A stretch of 23,284 nucleotides of DNA from CAYQPF01 sp964419225 (GCA_964419225.1 CAYQPF010000079.1:1-23284), one strand, 5' to 3'; positions 7,482 to 15,523 are shown, numbered from the stretch's first letter. Made by a program: numbers and translations. Notes: generated by a model from the sequence alone, not told the origin.

Positions 7482-8264
7482 CTATTCCTTTAATACAATA
7501 TACCCAACATGAAAAGCTGGACATCTCATTTCTTCAAACCGTATTATATTCCAGTTTTCATCAAACCAAATCAGATATTCTCTAGGAAAATCTAGTTTTA
7601 ATGTTACTAAATAAAACTCATATACATTTTCAAATGCTTCATTAAGGTAATGTATATTTCTATAATGTCCAGTATAAAAGGATTTTTCGAAATAATTAGA
7701 TATCCCCATAATAGTAGATTTTCTCTGAAAAAGAATCTCCTTCTTTCTATTTTTTTTATGAAGGTATAGTATATTTTTTGTCTTCACTATTTTTTCTTTC
7801 ACAGTCTGGAACCTGTCGATATATATTTCTAACAAAGATGCTGAGTTTAAATTTAACATCAAATCGGCAAAGTAGTCAGAGGGTTCTGGGTCTGAGATAC
7901 ATACAACCATTTTTCCTGTAGTATCCAAAGGTGCTTTTTCATTATTGAAATAAAATACTGTAGGCTTTTCCCATGAAGAGAATAATTTTGTGTAATAGTT
8001 TAAGGTTCTTTTTTTTAAATCAGATCTCATTTCATTTCCAAATTGAGTTAATAAAGAATCAGCTAAGAGCATTTCTTTATTCATATCCTCAGAAGTTAAA
8101 AGATAAGCTACTGTGTCACTTCTTGAACTTGTCTCATTACTCTGAAGAGAATCAGTTTTAAAAGAGTTAATGTAATCCAAGGTTTGAGCTTGATATTTAT
8201 AATATTTTTGGGAGTATATCCTTGATGAAAAGAATATAAACAATATGACTAACATTATTCTCAT
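7482..8264 (-). CDS. Exported protein of unknown function
   Basis: Product not recognised; 260 residues. Residues 1-18 (MRIMLVILFIFFSSRIYS) form a signal peptide with a likely cleavage before QKYY. The mature protein is charged and Lys/Tyr/Phe-rich, with 'EMRSDLKKRTLNYYTKLF' and a C-terminal 'YLIWFDENWNIIRFEEMRC' segment. AAGGA seven bases before the ATG supports the start; a second ATG three codons downstream is possible. It lies 56 bases after the AlbA_2-type regulator gene and 236 bases before the lipoprotein-like gene, so co-transcription with the regulator is possible. No conserved catalytic residues could be picked out. Confidence 0.72.
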   Translation of the reverse strand: MRIMLVILFIFFSSRIYSQKYYKYQAQTLDYINSFKTDSLQSNETSSRSDTVAYLLTSEDMNKEMLLADSLLTQFGNEMRSDLKKRTLNYYTKLFSSWEKPTVFYFNNEKAPLDTTGKMVVCISDPEPSDYFADLMLNLNSASLLEIYIDRFQTVKEKIVKTKNILYLHKKNRKKEILFQRKSTIMGISNYFEKSFYTGHYRNIHYLNEAFENVYEFYLVTLKLDFPREYLIWFDENWNIIRFEEMRCPAFHVGYIVLKE

Positions 8265-8320
8265 ACAATTTTCCTTATTGGTAATTTTTAGAGTTTGATT
8301 ATGTAGCTCGCGAACAACAA

Positions 8321-9706
8321 TTAACCATCTTTAAGTACTTTCCAGTAACCACCCTTATCAGGACCAAAGCGAGTAATAATCCCATCACGCTTTAAAATAT
8401 TTATTAGATTTTTTATGCTTCTATCACTTAGACCAAATTGCATGGACAATTCTTTAATTGTAATGCTGGGATTTTCTTTCATACATTGGACTATTTTCTG
8501 GGAAGTTTTCTGGGAAGTTTTCTGGGAAGTTTTCTGGGAATCATTTCCAGAGTGTTCATTACGATTCTCAGTTTTGTGTTCTTTTTTATCAAATAGTCTT
8601 TTGTTTTTAAAGAAAGTAACACTAAAGAACTCGTCGAACTTAAATTCAACAGTAGATTTACCATTAGCAGAAACTGCTTCACGAATACGGTTGATACCAG
8701 TACCAACTTTTTCAATATAATTTATGCGATGCAGAAGAGAAGCAATATTTTGATTACGGGCGACGCTCTTTAATCCGAAGTCGGACGGTTTTAAACCAGC
8801 TGGTAATCCGCCCGGATTGGATATAATAACTTTATCTTCAAACACTTCAACTAGAGTATTGGCACTTTTATTAAAATAATCCCTGTGACAAACTGCATTT
8901 ACTATCGATTCCCTAAGAGCTACCTCTGGAATATCCGGTACTTCTTCTCTACGAATTTTCTGGATTACATATTCCAGGTCAGTATGTCTCTGAACAAATA
9001 GCACTGCATTATTGATATTATCGACGATGTTTCCTTTGAAATCCTTTTTATCAAGAATATGCACCTTATCTGTACCTTTAAAAAAAACACAGATAACGAT
9101 AGCATTATTAAGAACAAAATCTATATTTTTAGCAAAAAACAGAACACCTGCATTTGTTAATTTGCCATCATCTGATAGGCAATTGAGGTTTCTAAGTAAA
9201 GATTTTTTATCAATAGCTGTACTGATACCTGCAGCTTTGATAAAATCATCAAAAGCTATATCATCAAAATCATGTTCAAACACAGCTTTATCATTCTTTA
9301 ATTCATCAAAATGTATTCGGCCTTCTTTCTGAAAAAACTCAATAATTTCATTTCTGCTAAGTTTTTGAGAATTAGCACCATTACGAATAAAGAATCCTTT
9401 TGAACAGGCATAAGGTTTATCAATTCCTTCAGGAATATCAAGGATAAATAAAGAATCCGTATTTTCTATCTTTATGTTTAAATTTGGTTGTAAAGCATGT
9501 AATATGTCCTGAATCTGAGACCGGGTTCGATTATCTATAGAACAACCTTTGATAGTTCCATCATCTCGGACTCCAATTAAAACTCTTCCACCACCCGAAT
9601 TAGCGAATGCACATACTTCTTCCAAGAGAGTTTTATCTACGGATTCTTTGAATTCAAGATGATAACCTTCTCCCGCAGCGATAAACTCATCAATAGTAAA
9701 TGTCAT
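8321..9706 (-). CDS. AlbA_2 / GHKL-ATPase type transcriptional regulator with winged helix
   Basis: Probable cytoplasmic DNA-binding regulator, 461 residues from the ATG at 9706. Numbering from that ATG, residues about 12-130 are an AlbA_2 (Schlafen-AAA_4) domain: 'EGYHLEFKESVDKTLLEEV', 'AFANSGGGRVLIGVRDDG' and 'GFFIRNGANSQKLSR'. About 180-365 form the HATPase_c_4 (RecG-like) region, with 'ALRESIVNAVCHRDYF', 'IISNPGGLP' and 'EKVGTGINRI'. A TSQK repeat linker (about 390-404) joins a C-terminal winged helix-turn-helix ('ITIKELSMQFGLSDRSIKNL'). A GTG six bases upstream would add two residues, but AGGAG directly abuts that GTG and is five bases from the ATG, so the ATG is preferred. The effector and target genes are unknown; the adjacent exported genes are candidates. 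Confidence 0.85.
   Translation of the reverse strand: MTFTIDEFIAAGEGYHLEFKESVDKTLLEEVCAFANSGGGRVLIGVRDDGTIKGCSIDNRTRSQIQDILHALQPNLNIKIENTDSLFILDIPEGIDKPYACSKGFFIRNGANSQKLSRNEIIEFFQKEGRIHFDELKNDKAVFEHDFDDIAFDDFIKAAGISTAIDKKSLLRNLNCLSDDGKLTNAGVLFFAKNIDFVLNNAIVICVFFKGTDKVHILDKKDFKGNIVDNINNAVLFVQRHTDLEYVIQKIRREEVPDIPEVALRESIVNAVCHRDYFNKSANTLVEVFEDKVIISNPGGLPAGLKPSDFGLKSVARNQNIASLLHRINYIEKVGTGINRIREAVSANGKSTVEFKFDEFFSVTFFKNKRLFDKKEHKTENRNEHSGNDSQKTSQKTSQKTSQKIVQCMKENPSITIKELSMQFGLSDRSIKNLINILKRDGIITRFGPDKGGYWKVLKDG
8494..8541 (-). repeat. 12-base in-frame tandem repeat encoding TSQK
   Basis: Four consecutive 12-base units (TTTTCTGGGAAG on the plus strand) differ only in the last base of the fourth. 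On the coding strand they encode successive SQKT/TSQK tetrapeptides. A change in copy number would keep the frame and only lengthen or shorten the linker between the ATPase-like part and the DNA-binding domain. Similar SQKT-like linkers are known in other AlbA_2 regulators. Confidence 0.9.
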
Positions 9707-9711
9707 TTTCA

Positions 9712-9716
9712 CTCCT
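9712..9716 (-). promoter_or_regulatory. Shine-Dalgarno deciding the AlbA_2 regulator start
   Basis: AGGAG on the minus strand ends five bases before the ATG at 9706 and directly touches the GTG at 9712. Spacing therefore favours the ATG. Confidence 0.7.
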
Positions 9717-9751
9717 GTAAAAAAATAAAAACACAGCTTTCAACTATTATT

Positions 9752-9771
9752 AGAAATTGTAACAAATTTCT
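9752..9771. promoter_or_regulatory. Inverted repeat upstream of the regulator gene
   Basis: AGAAATT (9752-9758) and AATTTCT (9765-9771) are perfect inverted 7-mers around GTAACA. The centre lies about 55 bases upstream of the regulator's ATG. It could be an operator for autoregulation, but AT-rich inverted repeats of this size also occur by chance. Confidence 0.3.
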
Positions 9772-9904
9772 CGAATCAATTAAACTACTTTAGTTCTCTT
9801 GTAAAGTCTTTTTTCGTTTAGATCAGGTCAGAAATTAAACAATCTCTTATAAGTTTTTGTTTATTTAATCAGCATAAATTAATACATCTATAGTTTCTTC
9901 AAAC

Positions 9905-11137
9905 TTATTTTCGGGTTCTTTGTGTTTTGAACTTCCCGAAGAATAAATAATAACTTATAGCAGAAACCAGATATAGGATGATAGTTACATAGAAGGAATA
10001 AGCGAAAGAATACTTCTCGATGATGGCTCCACCCAGACTTGCACTTATAGTCCAAGCTCCATTCCAGGCTAACATGGAAACTGCGTTGGTAAAAGCCTGC
10101 TCTCCCGGTTTGACAAGTTCCATCTCAAAGTTAGCAGAGATCGGTACACTCATATTCATTAAAGTACCCCGGAAAATAAAGGCTAATACAGCTAACGGCA
10201 GATTATTAGTCAGGGCCAGAATAAGCATGAAGGGAATGGAAAAAAGCTCTGTCAGAACAATACTGTTCAGCATACCGAACTTACGCGAAATCAAAGGAGA
10301 TAGCATCATGCCGAAAAATAATCCTACCTGCATAATGGAAAAGAAGAATCCGATGCTGTCAGAATCCAGTCGGAAGATATTTTTGAAATATAAATTCATA
10401 AAGGGGATAACGAGTCCTGCACCCATTCCTATCAGAAGTTTTGGAATCATTAACTTTAAAATTATTCCCCAGCTGTAATGTCTGAGCTTATCCATTAGCT
10501 TTCTTGGAGATGGTGTATGAGCCTGAGGCTTTATCAGGATAAAAGGAAAAATTGAGATCAAACTGGCTAAAATAGAGGCATAAAGTGAAATCTCATAGGA
10601 CTGGGTAAGAGTAGAGGCAGCTCCCATAGATATTAATATTTTGGGCAAATACCCTCCCAGCATAAAACCAAATAACTGAGATAACATCATCATGGCTGAC
10701 TGGAAGCTGAACAAATAGATTCTCTCCCTGGGTGTACTGTTCCGCATAAAGAAAGGTGCCACACACACTCGGTAAACAGAGATCAGCATATTCGCCATGA
10801 AGTAGAACAGCATAATCAGCTTAAGCTCATGGAAATATATAGCCAAAGCCGAACAGACAGAGGAAATGATAGTAGTCCAGAGAAGGATACGTTTCATGGA
10901 GATTCGTTCGATCAACATAGCCGAAGGAACGGCGATTATTGTCGCACCCAAGGCTCCAAAAGACAGAATGTTTCCTATCTGAGTTTCTTGATAACCATAT
11001 TCCTTGAGATACAGGTTGAATAAGAGTCCAAAAACTGCCATACCCAAACCATTGAATACCCCTCCTAAAAGAAATACTTTGGAGTTGAAGGAGAATAACC
11101 TGTAGTTATCACGATAATCTTTTAAGAATTTCCACAT
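9905..11137 (-). CDS. Major facilitator superfamily transporter
   Basis: Inner-membrane transporter of 410 residues with about 12 hydrophobic segments in two halves separated by a polar loop near 'IKPQAHTPSPRKLMDKLRHY' (about 205-220). The N-terminal half has 'GLGMAVFGLLFNLYLKEYGY' and 'MLIERISMKRILLW', a variant of the MFS loop 2-3 motif. The C-terminal repeat has 'GFFFSIMQVGLFFGMMLSPL'. The substrate cannot be told. The ATG at 11137 has only a weak GAAG upstream and lies 21 bases after the stop of the GNAT gene, so translation may depend on coupling within one transcript. Drug, sugar or peptide export are all possible. Confidence 0.85.
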   Translation of the reverse strand: MWKFLKDYRDNYRLFSFNSKVFLLGGVFNGLGMAVFGLLFNLYLKEYGYQETQIGNILSFGALGATIIAVPSAMLIERISMKRILLWTTIISSVCSALAIYFHELKLIMLFYFMANMLISVYRVCVAPFFMRNSTPRERIYLFSFQSAMMMLSQLFGFMLGGYLPKILISMGAASTLTQSYEISLYASILASLISIFPFILIKPQAHTPSPRKLMDKLRHYSWGIILKLMIPKLLIGMGAGLVIPFMNLYFKNIFRLDSDSIGFFFSIMQVGLFFGMMLSPLISRKFGMLNSIVLTELFSIPFMLILALTNNLPLAVLAFIFRGTLMNMSVPISANFEMELVKPGEQAFTNAVSMLAWNGAWTISASLGGAIIEKYSFAYSFYVTIILYLVSAISYYLFFGKFKTQRTRK

Positions 11138-11158
11138 TATAACTTCATTCTAAGTTTT

Positions 11159-12070
11159 TTACTTATTTCTGATCTGGAAAATTTGCGTCAATTCTGCACC
11201 CAGAGCTGCTTTCAGTCTCGAAGGACCTGGTGCTGTAGCTCCACAAAGATCAAGATAGTGGTATTTTTCTTTTAATGTTGTGAACATCTTATCAAACAAT
11301 AAAATGCTGGCTCCCTGATTCATAGCATCCTTTCGGGTAGCTGTTTGCCAATCATAGGCTGTTAGCCCATTGTCATGCAGGACAATATTAGCACTTAGAA
11401 TCTCACTGGAATTAGTAATGTTATACTGGCTTATCATACCATAAGTGTGCAGTTTTTTCAGTAAATTTTCATGTTCCTGCTTGTTCACTTTTAATTCTTT
11501 TGCTTTTCTTTTGTACATTAGGTATAAAAGATCCAGAAATTCACCTGGTCTGAAATCTTCATTAAACTCCCAATTGAAAGTTTGGGCTTTTCTTAAAGTT
11601 GTTTTTTCATTTTTAAAGAAATTCAGAGGCTGAAGTAAATTTAAAATGAATGTATAAACGGGAATTGCATGGAAACCATTTTGCTGAAAACCCCGCATAT
11701 CTTCAATTTCAGGATTGAAAGTCAAACGCACTACATTAAAATTAGTTTTAAGAAAATCCGCCATTCTGTGCGTGATTTCTAATTTTTGGAGCATAATCTC
11801 ATTAGGATATTTTCTGACGGGAAGAAAGAACATAATAGGACTGTAAAAGTTTAAGATAGGAGAGTTAGCCTGAGATTGCCAGAGTATTTTTCTGGTATAT
11901 AAGGGACATGCTGCCTGGATATTGCCGTTTTTCTCAACGATCAAATACAGTGCTTTTTGCTGGTTGATCTCAGCAATCTGATTCATCCAAAGTGGGTCAA
12001 ACCAAACAGACAGTTTCTTTTCAGTATGGAGATTGTTATTGATCTCTATTAGTTCAACTTTATATTCCAT
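11159..12070 (-). CDS. FemAB-like GNAT-fold acyltransferase
   Basis: Predicted cytoplasmic protein of 303 residues of the FemAB-like GNAT (acetyltransf_6) group, which transfer acyl or aminoacyl groups to peptidoglycan precursors, polysaccharides or lipids. The N-terminal half has 'WFDPLWMNQIA' and 'ACPLYTRKI'; the C-terminal half carries the typical 'SANIVLHDNGLTAYDWQTA', 'ASILLFDKMF' and 'YLDLCGATAPGPSRLKAALG'. The start is placed at the ATG at 12070, which has AAAGGA five bases upstream; a TTG at 12088 would add six residues but lies upstream of that ribosome binding site. The gene is followed after 21 bases by the MFS gene and probably shares its transcript. The acceptor substrate is unknown. 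Confidence 0.78.
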   Translation of the reverse strand: MEYKVELIEINNNLHTEKKLSVWFDPLWMNQIAEINQQKALYLIVEKNGNIQAACPLYTRKILWQSQANSPILNFYSPIMFFLPVRKYPNEIMLQKLEITHRMADFLKTNFNVVRLTFNPEIEDMRGFQQNGFHAIPVYTFILNLLQPLNFFKNEKTTLRKAQTFNWEFNEDFRPGEFLDLLYLMYKRKAKELKVNKQEHENLLKKLHTYGMISQYNITNSSEILSANIVLHDNGLTAYDWQTATRKDAMNQGASILLFDKMFTTLKEKYHYLDLCGATAPGPSRLKAALGAELTQIFQIRNK

Positions 12071-12093
12071 ATTTGTTCCTTTATTCAATCACT

Positions 12094-12178
12094 ATTAACT
12101 ACTTACCATTAACTACTAACCTCAAACTATTAACGATTAACCATTAACTGCTTAACTACTTACTACTAACCATTACCC
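12094..12178 (-). repeat. Degenerate 7-base tandem array (about 12 units)
   Basis: Nearly the whole 102-base gap between the TupA-like gene and the GNAT gene reads as consecutive heptamers on the plus strand: ATTAACT, ACTTACC, ATTAACT, ACTAACC and so on, with a single 8-base unit at 12150-12157. The consensus is roughly AYTAACY. The array runs into the stop codon of the TupA-like gene (12173-12175). Being 7-base periodic it cannot code a simple peptide repeat. In the mRNA it would be a run of AGTTAAT-like units. Confidence 0.8.
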
Positions 12179-12991
12179 ATTTCCTTTTATCTTTTGCATT
12201 ACCGCCGGATAGAATAGGTTTTGCCGATCAATTTTATAATTCCAGATGAGCTTTTGGGTAGCAGGCAGATTTAAAAAATCTATAAATTTATTTGCTTCTT
12301 CGATCTTTGTTTTGGGGAATACTTCAGGGTTGAGAGCCATTATATGATAAGGAATAAAGAGTTGAGGATCTCTGGCGAAAAGAGGTTGTAAGGAGCTCGT
12401 TTTCTTCAGACAAAGCCAGGAAGGACGATCCAGCAGAATATACGCTTTCAAAGAATCGGCCAGTGCAATAGCTTTTTCAGTGCCTTTTCCGGCTTCTTTA
12501 TACCATTCTCCCTGCGGTTGAAGATTGAGGATTTTCCATATTGATTGCTCTTTGGCATGAGCATCGGAAAAGTCAGCTAAGGAAACAAAGTTTGGTTTCA
12601 ACTTATAGATTTTCAGAAAAGCTTCTTTAACGGACTGGCATTTCTTAATTTTTACAGGATCATCTGCCGGGCCGACAATTACAAATTCACTCCTAATTAT
12701 GGCTTTATAATTTACACCCCAGTTTTTATCCAGAAAGCTTTTTTCGCCTTCCGGATCCTGAGTTATAAGAAGATCAACATTTTTCAGAGTTTGAGAATAA
12801 AGCAGATTATGCGAATCGTCGTTAACAATAAGAACCTTGATTCCGGATTCTTTTTCGAAAGCCGGAAGAAGGATATTCAGTAATTCTGTATTACTAATGC
12901 TTACAGGAACCGCCAGATTAAGATGTACCTGTTTTGCAAAACAAGGATATAAAAGCAGCAGTATTATTGTCAGAATAAGGATTTTCTTCAT
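12173..12991 (-). CDS. TupA-like periplasmic substrate-binding protein
   Basis: Exported binding protein of 272 residues resembling the tungstate-binding TupA/PBP_like_2 family. A signal peptide ends near residue 19 ('LLLLYPCFA'). Family-like segments are 'ELLNILLPAFEKESGIKV', 'DLLITQDPEGEKSF', 'EFVIVGPADDPVKIK', 'FVSLADFSDAHAKEQSIWK', 'WYKEAGKGTEKAIALAD' and 'ARDPQLFIPYHIMALNP'. The Thr/Ser-rich anion loop usual in TupA and the 'RGDDSG' segment are altered ('VPVSISNTE' and 'LADFSD'), so the ligand may not be tungstate. No ABC permease or ATPase gene is adjacent. The ATG at 12991 has AAGGAG five bases upstream; the GTG at 12997 directly abuts that site and is rejected. The stop codon lies within the heptamer array. 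Confidence 0.72.
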   Translation of the reverse strand: MKKILILTIILLLLYPCFAKQVHLNLAVPVSISNTELLNILLPAFEKESGIKVLIVNDDSHNLLYSQTLKNVDLLITQDPEGEKSFLDKNWGVNYKAIIRSEFVIVGPADDPVKIKKCQSVKEAFLKIYKLKPNFVSLADFSDAHAKEQSIWKILNLQPQGEWYKEAGKGTEKAIALADSLKAYILLDRPSWLCLKKTSSLQPLFARDPQLFIPYHIMALNPEVFPKTKIEEANKFIDFLNLPATQKLIWNYKIDRQNLFYPAVMQKIKGNG

Positions 12992-13139
12992 TCTCACTCC
13001 TTTTGAAAAAATTTAAACATCTATATTAAGGAAGAGCAGAAAAAGAGTTTCAAATGCCTTTATCAGGCAATTCTTCCTTCAAGTTTTAAAAAAATCTAAC
13101 CCCCTAAAAATGGCAAGTAAAGATTTTTGAATAAAAAAC

Positions 13140-13167
13140 TTGAAATAAAACAATTAATATTTAAAAT
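13140..13167 (+). promoter_or_regulatory. Candidate promoter of the kor operon
   Basis: TTGAAA (13140-13145) and TAAAAT (13162-13167) are separated by 16 bases and lie 33 bases before the ATG of korD, in the 209-base divergent region between the TupA-like gene and the kor operon. The region is very AT-rich, so chance matches are likely. Confidence 0.35.
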
Positions 13168-13200
13168 AGCCTCATTATGAAAAATTCTGGAGGAAGAAGT

Positions 13201-13506
13201 ATGCCTGACAAGCTCGAAAAACTCCCGGAAGGGATAATTTTCCGAGAACAAGAAGATGCACCCGAGAAGATGGAAGTCGAAGATAATGAAATTAAGACTT
13301 CCGGAGATTTCAAGAAATCTCCTGTCTTCATCTATTATCAATGGTGCAAAAAATGCGGGATATGTGTTGCTTTTTGTCCTACCAATGCTTTAGGTAGAAA
13401 AGCTGATGGATCACCATTTGTCGAATACCCCGAAAAGTGTATTCACTGTGAAACCTGTGACAGACTTTGTCCGGATTTCGCAATAACTGGTGCGAAGGAA
13501 AGGTAG
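13201..13506 (+). CDS. korD: 2-oxoacid:ferredoxin oxidoreductase, delta (ferredoxin) subunit
   Basis: Electron-transfer subunit of 101 residues carrying two [4Fe-4S] clusters. The cysteines follow CxxCxxCxxxCP twice: C49, C52, C55, C59 and C80, C83, C86, C90. It passes electrons from the catalytic TPP site to ferredoxin. An acidic N-terminal extension of about 45 residues precedes the ferredoxin fold. The start chosen is the ATG at 13201, which follows GGAGG by seven bases; an in-frame ATG at 13177 has no ribosome binding site. This is the first gene of a tight operon; korA begins 8 bases after its stop. Assignment to the 2-oxoglutarate enzyme rather than another 2-oxoacid oxidoreductase rests on overall resemblance and on the following epimerase gene. 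Confidence 0.88.
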   Translation: MPDKLEKLPEGIIFREQEDAPEKMEVEDNEIKTSGDFKKSPVFIYYQWCKKCGICVAFCPTNALGRKADGSPFVEYPEKCIHCETCDRLCPDFAITGAKER

Positions 13507-13514
13507 GAGGAGTA

Positions 13515-14678
13515 ATGGCAACAAAAACGACAAAGACTGAAGAACACAAAATGGTATTAATGCAGGGTAACGAAGCCGTTGTCCGCGGTGCATTAGATGC
13601 CGGTTTAAACTTCTATGCCGGATATCCCATCACTCCGTCCACGGAAGTCGCTGAGATTCTGTCCAACGAACTCCCCAAAAGAGGCGGTGTATTTGTTCAA
13701 ATGGAAGATGAAATTGCCAGTATTGCAGCCATAATCGGTGCATCTTTAGCTGGTGCAAAAGCTATGACCGCGACAAGCGGGCCTGGATTTTCCTTAATGC
13801 AGGAAGGCATTGGTTATGCCAAAATAACCGAAACACCCTGTTTAGTAGTAAATGTGCAGAGAAGTGGTCCAAGTACAGGATTACCCACGAAGGTATCACA
13901 AGGCGACATCATGCAGTCCAAATGGGGCTCACATGGTGATTCACCTGCTATCGTACTTTATCCCGACTCTGTAAAAGAAAGTTATGAATTAACTATCAGA
14001 GCTATTAATCTATCAGAAAAATACAGAACCTGTGTTATTCTGCTTTTGGATGAAGTGCTTGCTCATATGAGAGAAGCAGTAAGTTTACCTGATATTTCCA
14101 AGATCAGAATCATCAACAGGATCAAACCCACCGTTCCACCGGAATGGTACAAACATTATGATGAAAATCAGAAATATCTTTCTCCGCTTGCCAGCTTTGG
14201 TGAAGGTTACAGATTCCATGTCACAGGATTATCCCATGACAGTTTAGGGTTCCCTACCAATAAGAGCAATGAAGTAGCTGAAATGATGGACAGACTTAAA
14301 AAGAAGATCGATTATAATATTAGAGATCTTGTTCAGATTGAAAGTTATAAAATGGAAGATGCCAAGATAGCTATCTTTGCTGCAGGAATCGTTTCCAGAG
14401 CTGCTAAGGCTGCTATTGCTATGGCGAGAAAGGAAGGCATCAAAGTCGGTCTGCTCAGACCTATGACGATTTGGCCCTTCCCCAATGAAGCTGTCCGCAA
14501 AATGCTCAAGAATGTGGAAACTGTTATTGTACCTGAGCTGAATCAGGGTCAATTGATTCATGAAATCCAAAGACTCACCAAAGATAAAGCCGACAGTAAG
14601 ATCATTCCTATTCAAAGAGCAGATGGAGAACTTATCTCCCCCAATGATATTCTAGAAGTAATTAAGGAGGTAATCTAA
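13515..14678 (+). CDS. korA: 2-oxoacid:ferredoxin oxidoreductase, alpha subunit
   Basis: Subunit of 387 residues containing the pyrimidine-binding (domain I) and transketolase C-like (domain II) parts of the enzyme, which converts a 2-oxoacid, CoA and oxidised ferredoxin to acyl-CoA, CO2 and reduced ferredoxin. Signatures: 'GNEAVVRGALDAG', 'YPITPSTE' (37-44), 'MEDEIASIAA' (63-72, with the glutamate expected to activate TPP) and 'TSGPGFSLMQEG'. The C-terminal part has 'GLLRPMTIWPFP' and 'VPELNQGQL'. The ATG at 13515 follows GGAGG; an in-frame ATG at 13467 lies inside korD and is rejected. The same fold occurs in branched-chain (VorB) and pyruvate enzymes, so substrate specificity is inferred. 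Confidence 0.9.
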   Translation: MATKTTKTEEHKMVLMQGNEAVVRGALDAGLNFYAGYPITPSTEVAEILSNELPKRGGVFVQMEDEIASIAAIIGASLAGAKAMTATSGPGFSLMQEGIGYAKITETPCLVVNVQRSGPSTGLPTKVSQGDIMQSKWGSHGDSPAIVLYPDSVKESYELTIRAINLSEKYRTCVILLLDEVLAHMREAVSLPDISKIRIINRIKPTVPPEWYKHYDENQKYLSPLASFGEGYRFHVTGLSHDSLGFPTNKSNEVAEMMDRLKKKIDYNIRDLVQIESYKMEDAKIAIFAAGIVSRAAKAAIAMARKEGIKVGLLRPMTIWPFPNEAVRKMLKNVETVIVPELNQGQLIHEIQRLTKDKADSKIIPIQRADGELISPNDILEVIKEVI

Positions 14679-15515
14679 GTGGCAAACATACCTCAAAAAG
14701 TAATACATGGTTATTTAAGACATAATAAAAAATTCCCGCATGTCTGGTGTCCGGGCTGCAGCAATGGTATTGTGTTGGGAAGTATAATCCGTGCAATTGA
14801 AGACCTTAAATTAGACAGAGATAATATCGTAATGGTATCAGGTATCGGCTGCTCCAGCAGAATGCCGGTTTATGTAGATTTCAACACATTACACACCCTC
14901 CACGGCAGAGCTATTGCCTTTGCTACGGGTGTTAAAATGTTCAAACCTCATATGAAAGTCATCGTTGTGACTGGTGATGGTGATTGTACTGCTATCGGCG
15001 GTAACCATTTCATTCATGCAGCCAGAAGAAATATTGACCTTACTGTTGTACTTGTTAATAATAATATTTACGGTATGACAGGCGGACAATACTCACCCAC
15101 AACCCCAACGGGAGATTTTGCAACAACTTCTCCTTATGGGAACATCGATCCTGTATTCAATATCTGTGATCTGGCTATAGGTGCCGGTGCGTCATTCGTA
15201 TCCAGAACTACAGCCTATCATGCTATTGAATCTCAGAATTTCATCAAACAGGCGATTTCACACCCAGGCTTCTCTTTAGTAGAAGTAGTAAGCACTTGCC
15301 CGGTCATCTACGGAAGACTGAACAAGAAAGGTGGAGCACCTGAAATGATGAAGAATTTCAAAGAAAACTCACTCCTGGTTAAACCAGGTGAAGTTCTCCC
15401 TCCAGAAAAAACAGATGGCAAGATTCTCAGAGGTATCTTTAAAAATGAGATCAAACCTGAATATTGTGCTCAGTATGCCAATTTGGTTCAGTCGTTTCAG
15501 AAGAAGGAAGTATAG
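14679..15515 (+). CDS. korB: 2-oxoacid:ferredoxin oxidoreductase, beta (TPP-binding) subunit
   Basis: Catalytic subunit of 278 residues binding thiamine pyrophosphate and one [4Fe-4S] cluster. Visible ligands are C24 and C27 ('CPGC'), C58 ('GIGCSS') and C207 ('STCPV'), the usual four-cysteine set. The TPP/Mg motif is GDGD (99-102) with 'NNNIYGMTGGQ' from 127. The start is GTG at 14679, immediately after the TAA of korA with no gap; AAGGAGG eight bases upstream lies within the 3' end of korA and fixes this start, suggesting translational coupling. The gene is followed after 8 bases by korC. 'YSPTTPTG' after the TPP motif is typical of the 2-oxoglutarate/2-ketoisovalerate type rather than the pyruvate type. 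Confidence 0.92.
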   Translation: MANIPQKVIHGYLRHNKKFPHVWCPGCSNGIVLGSIIRAIEDLKLDRDNIVMVSGIGCSSRMPVYVDFNTLHTLHGRAIAFATGVKMFKPHMKVIVVTGDGDCTAIGGNHFIHAARRNIDLTVVLVNNNIYGMTGGQYSPTTPTGDFATTSPYGNIDPVFNICDLAIGAGASFVSRTTAYHAIESQNFIKQAISHPGFSLVEVVSTCPVIYGRLNKKGGAPEMMKNFKENSLLVKPGEVLPPEKTDGKILRGIFKNEIKPEYCAQYANLVQSFQKKEV

Positions 15516-15523
15516 GAGGCAGA

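Noticed and set aside
8415..8720. Plus-strand frame encoding repeated FWEV units
   Set aside because: It is the antisense reading of the 12-base TSQK repeat in the AlbA_2-type regulator gene.
12071..12088. TTG start adding six residues to the GNAT protein
   Set aside because: The AAAGGA ribosome binding site lies downstream of the TTG and is correctly spaced from the ATG at 12070.
12173..12991. Annotation as a confirmed tungstate transporter
   Set aside because: No permease or ATPase genes adjoin it and ligand-contact segments differ from the usual TupA pattern.
13177..13200. Earlier ATG for korD (eight extra residues)
   Set aside because: No ribosome binding site before 13177, while GGAGG lies inside this segment at the right distance from the ATG at 13201.
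13467..13514. Earlier ATG for korA overlapping korD
   Set aside because: The strong GGAGG directly before 13515 and the conserved start of the family favour the later ATG.
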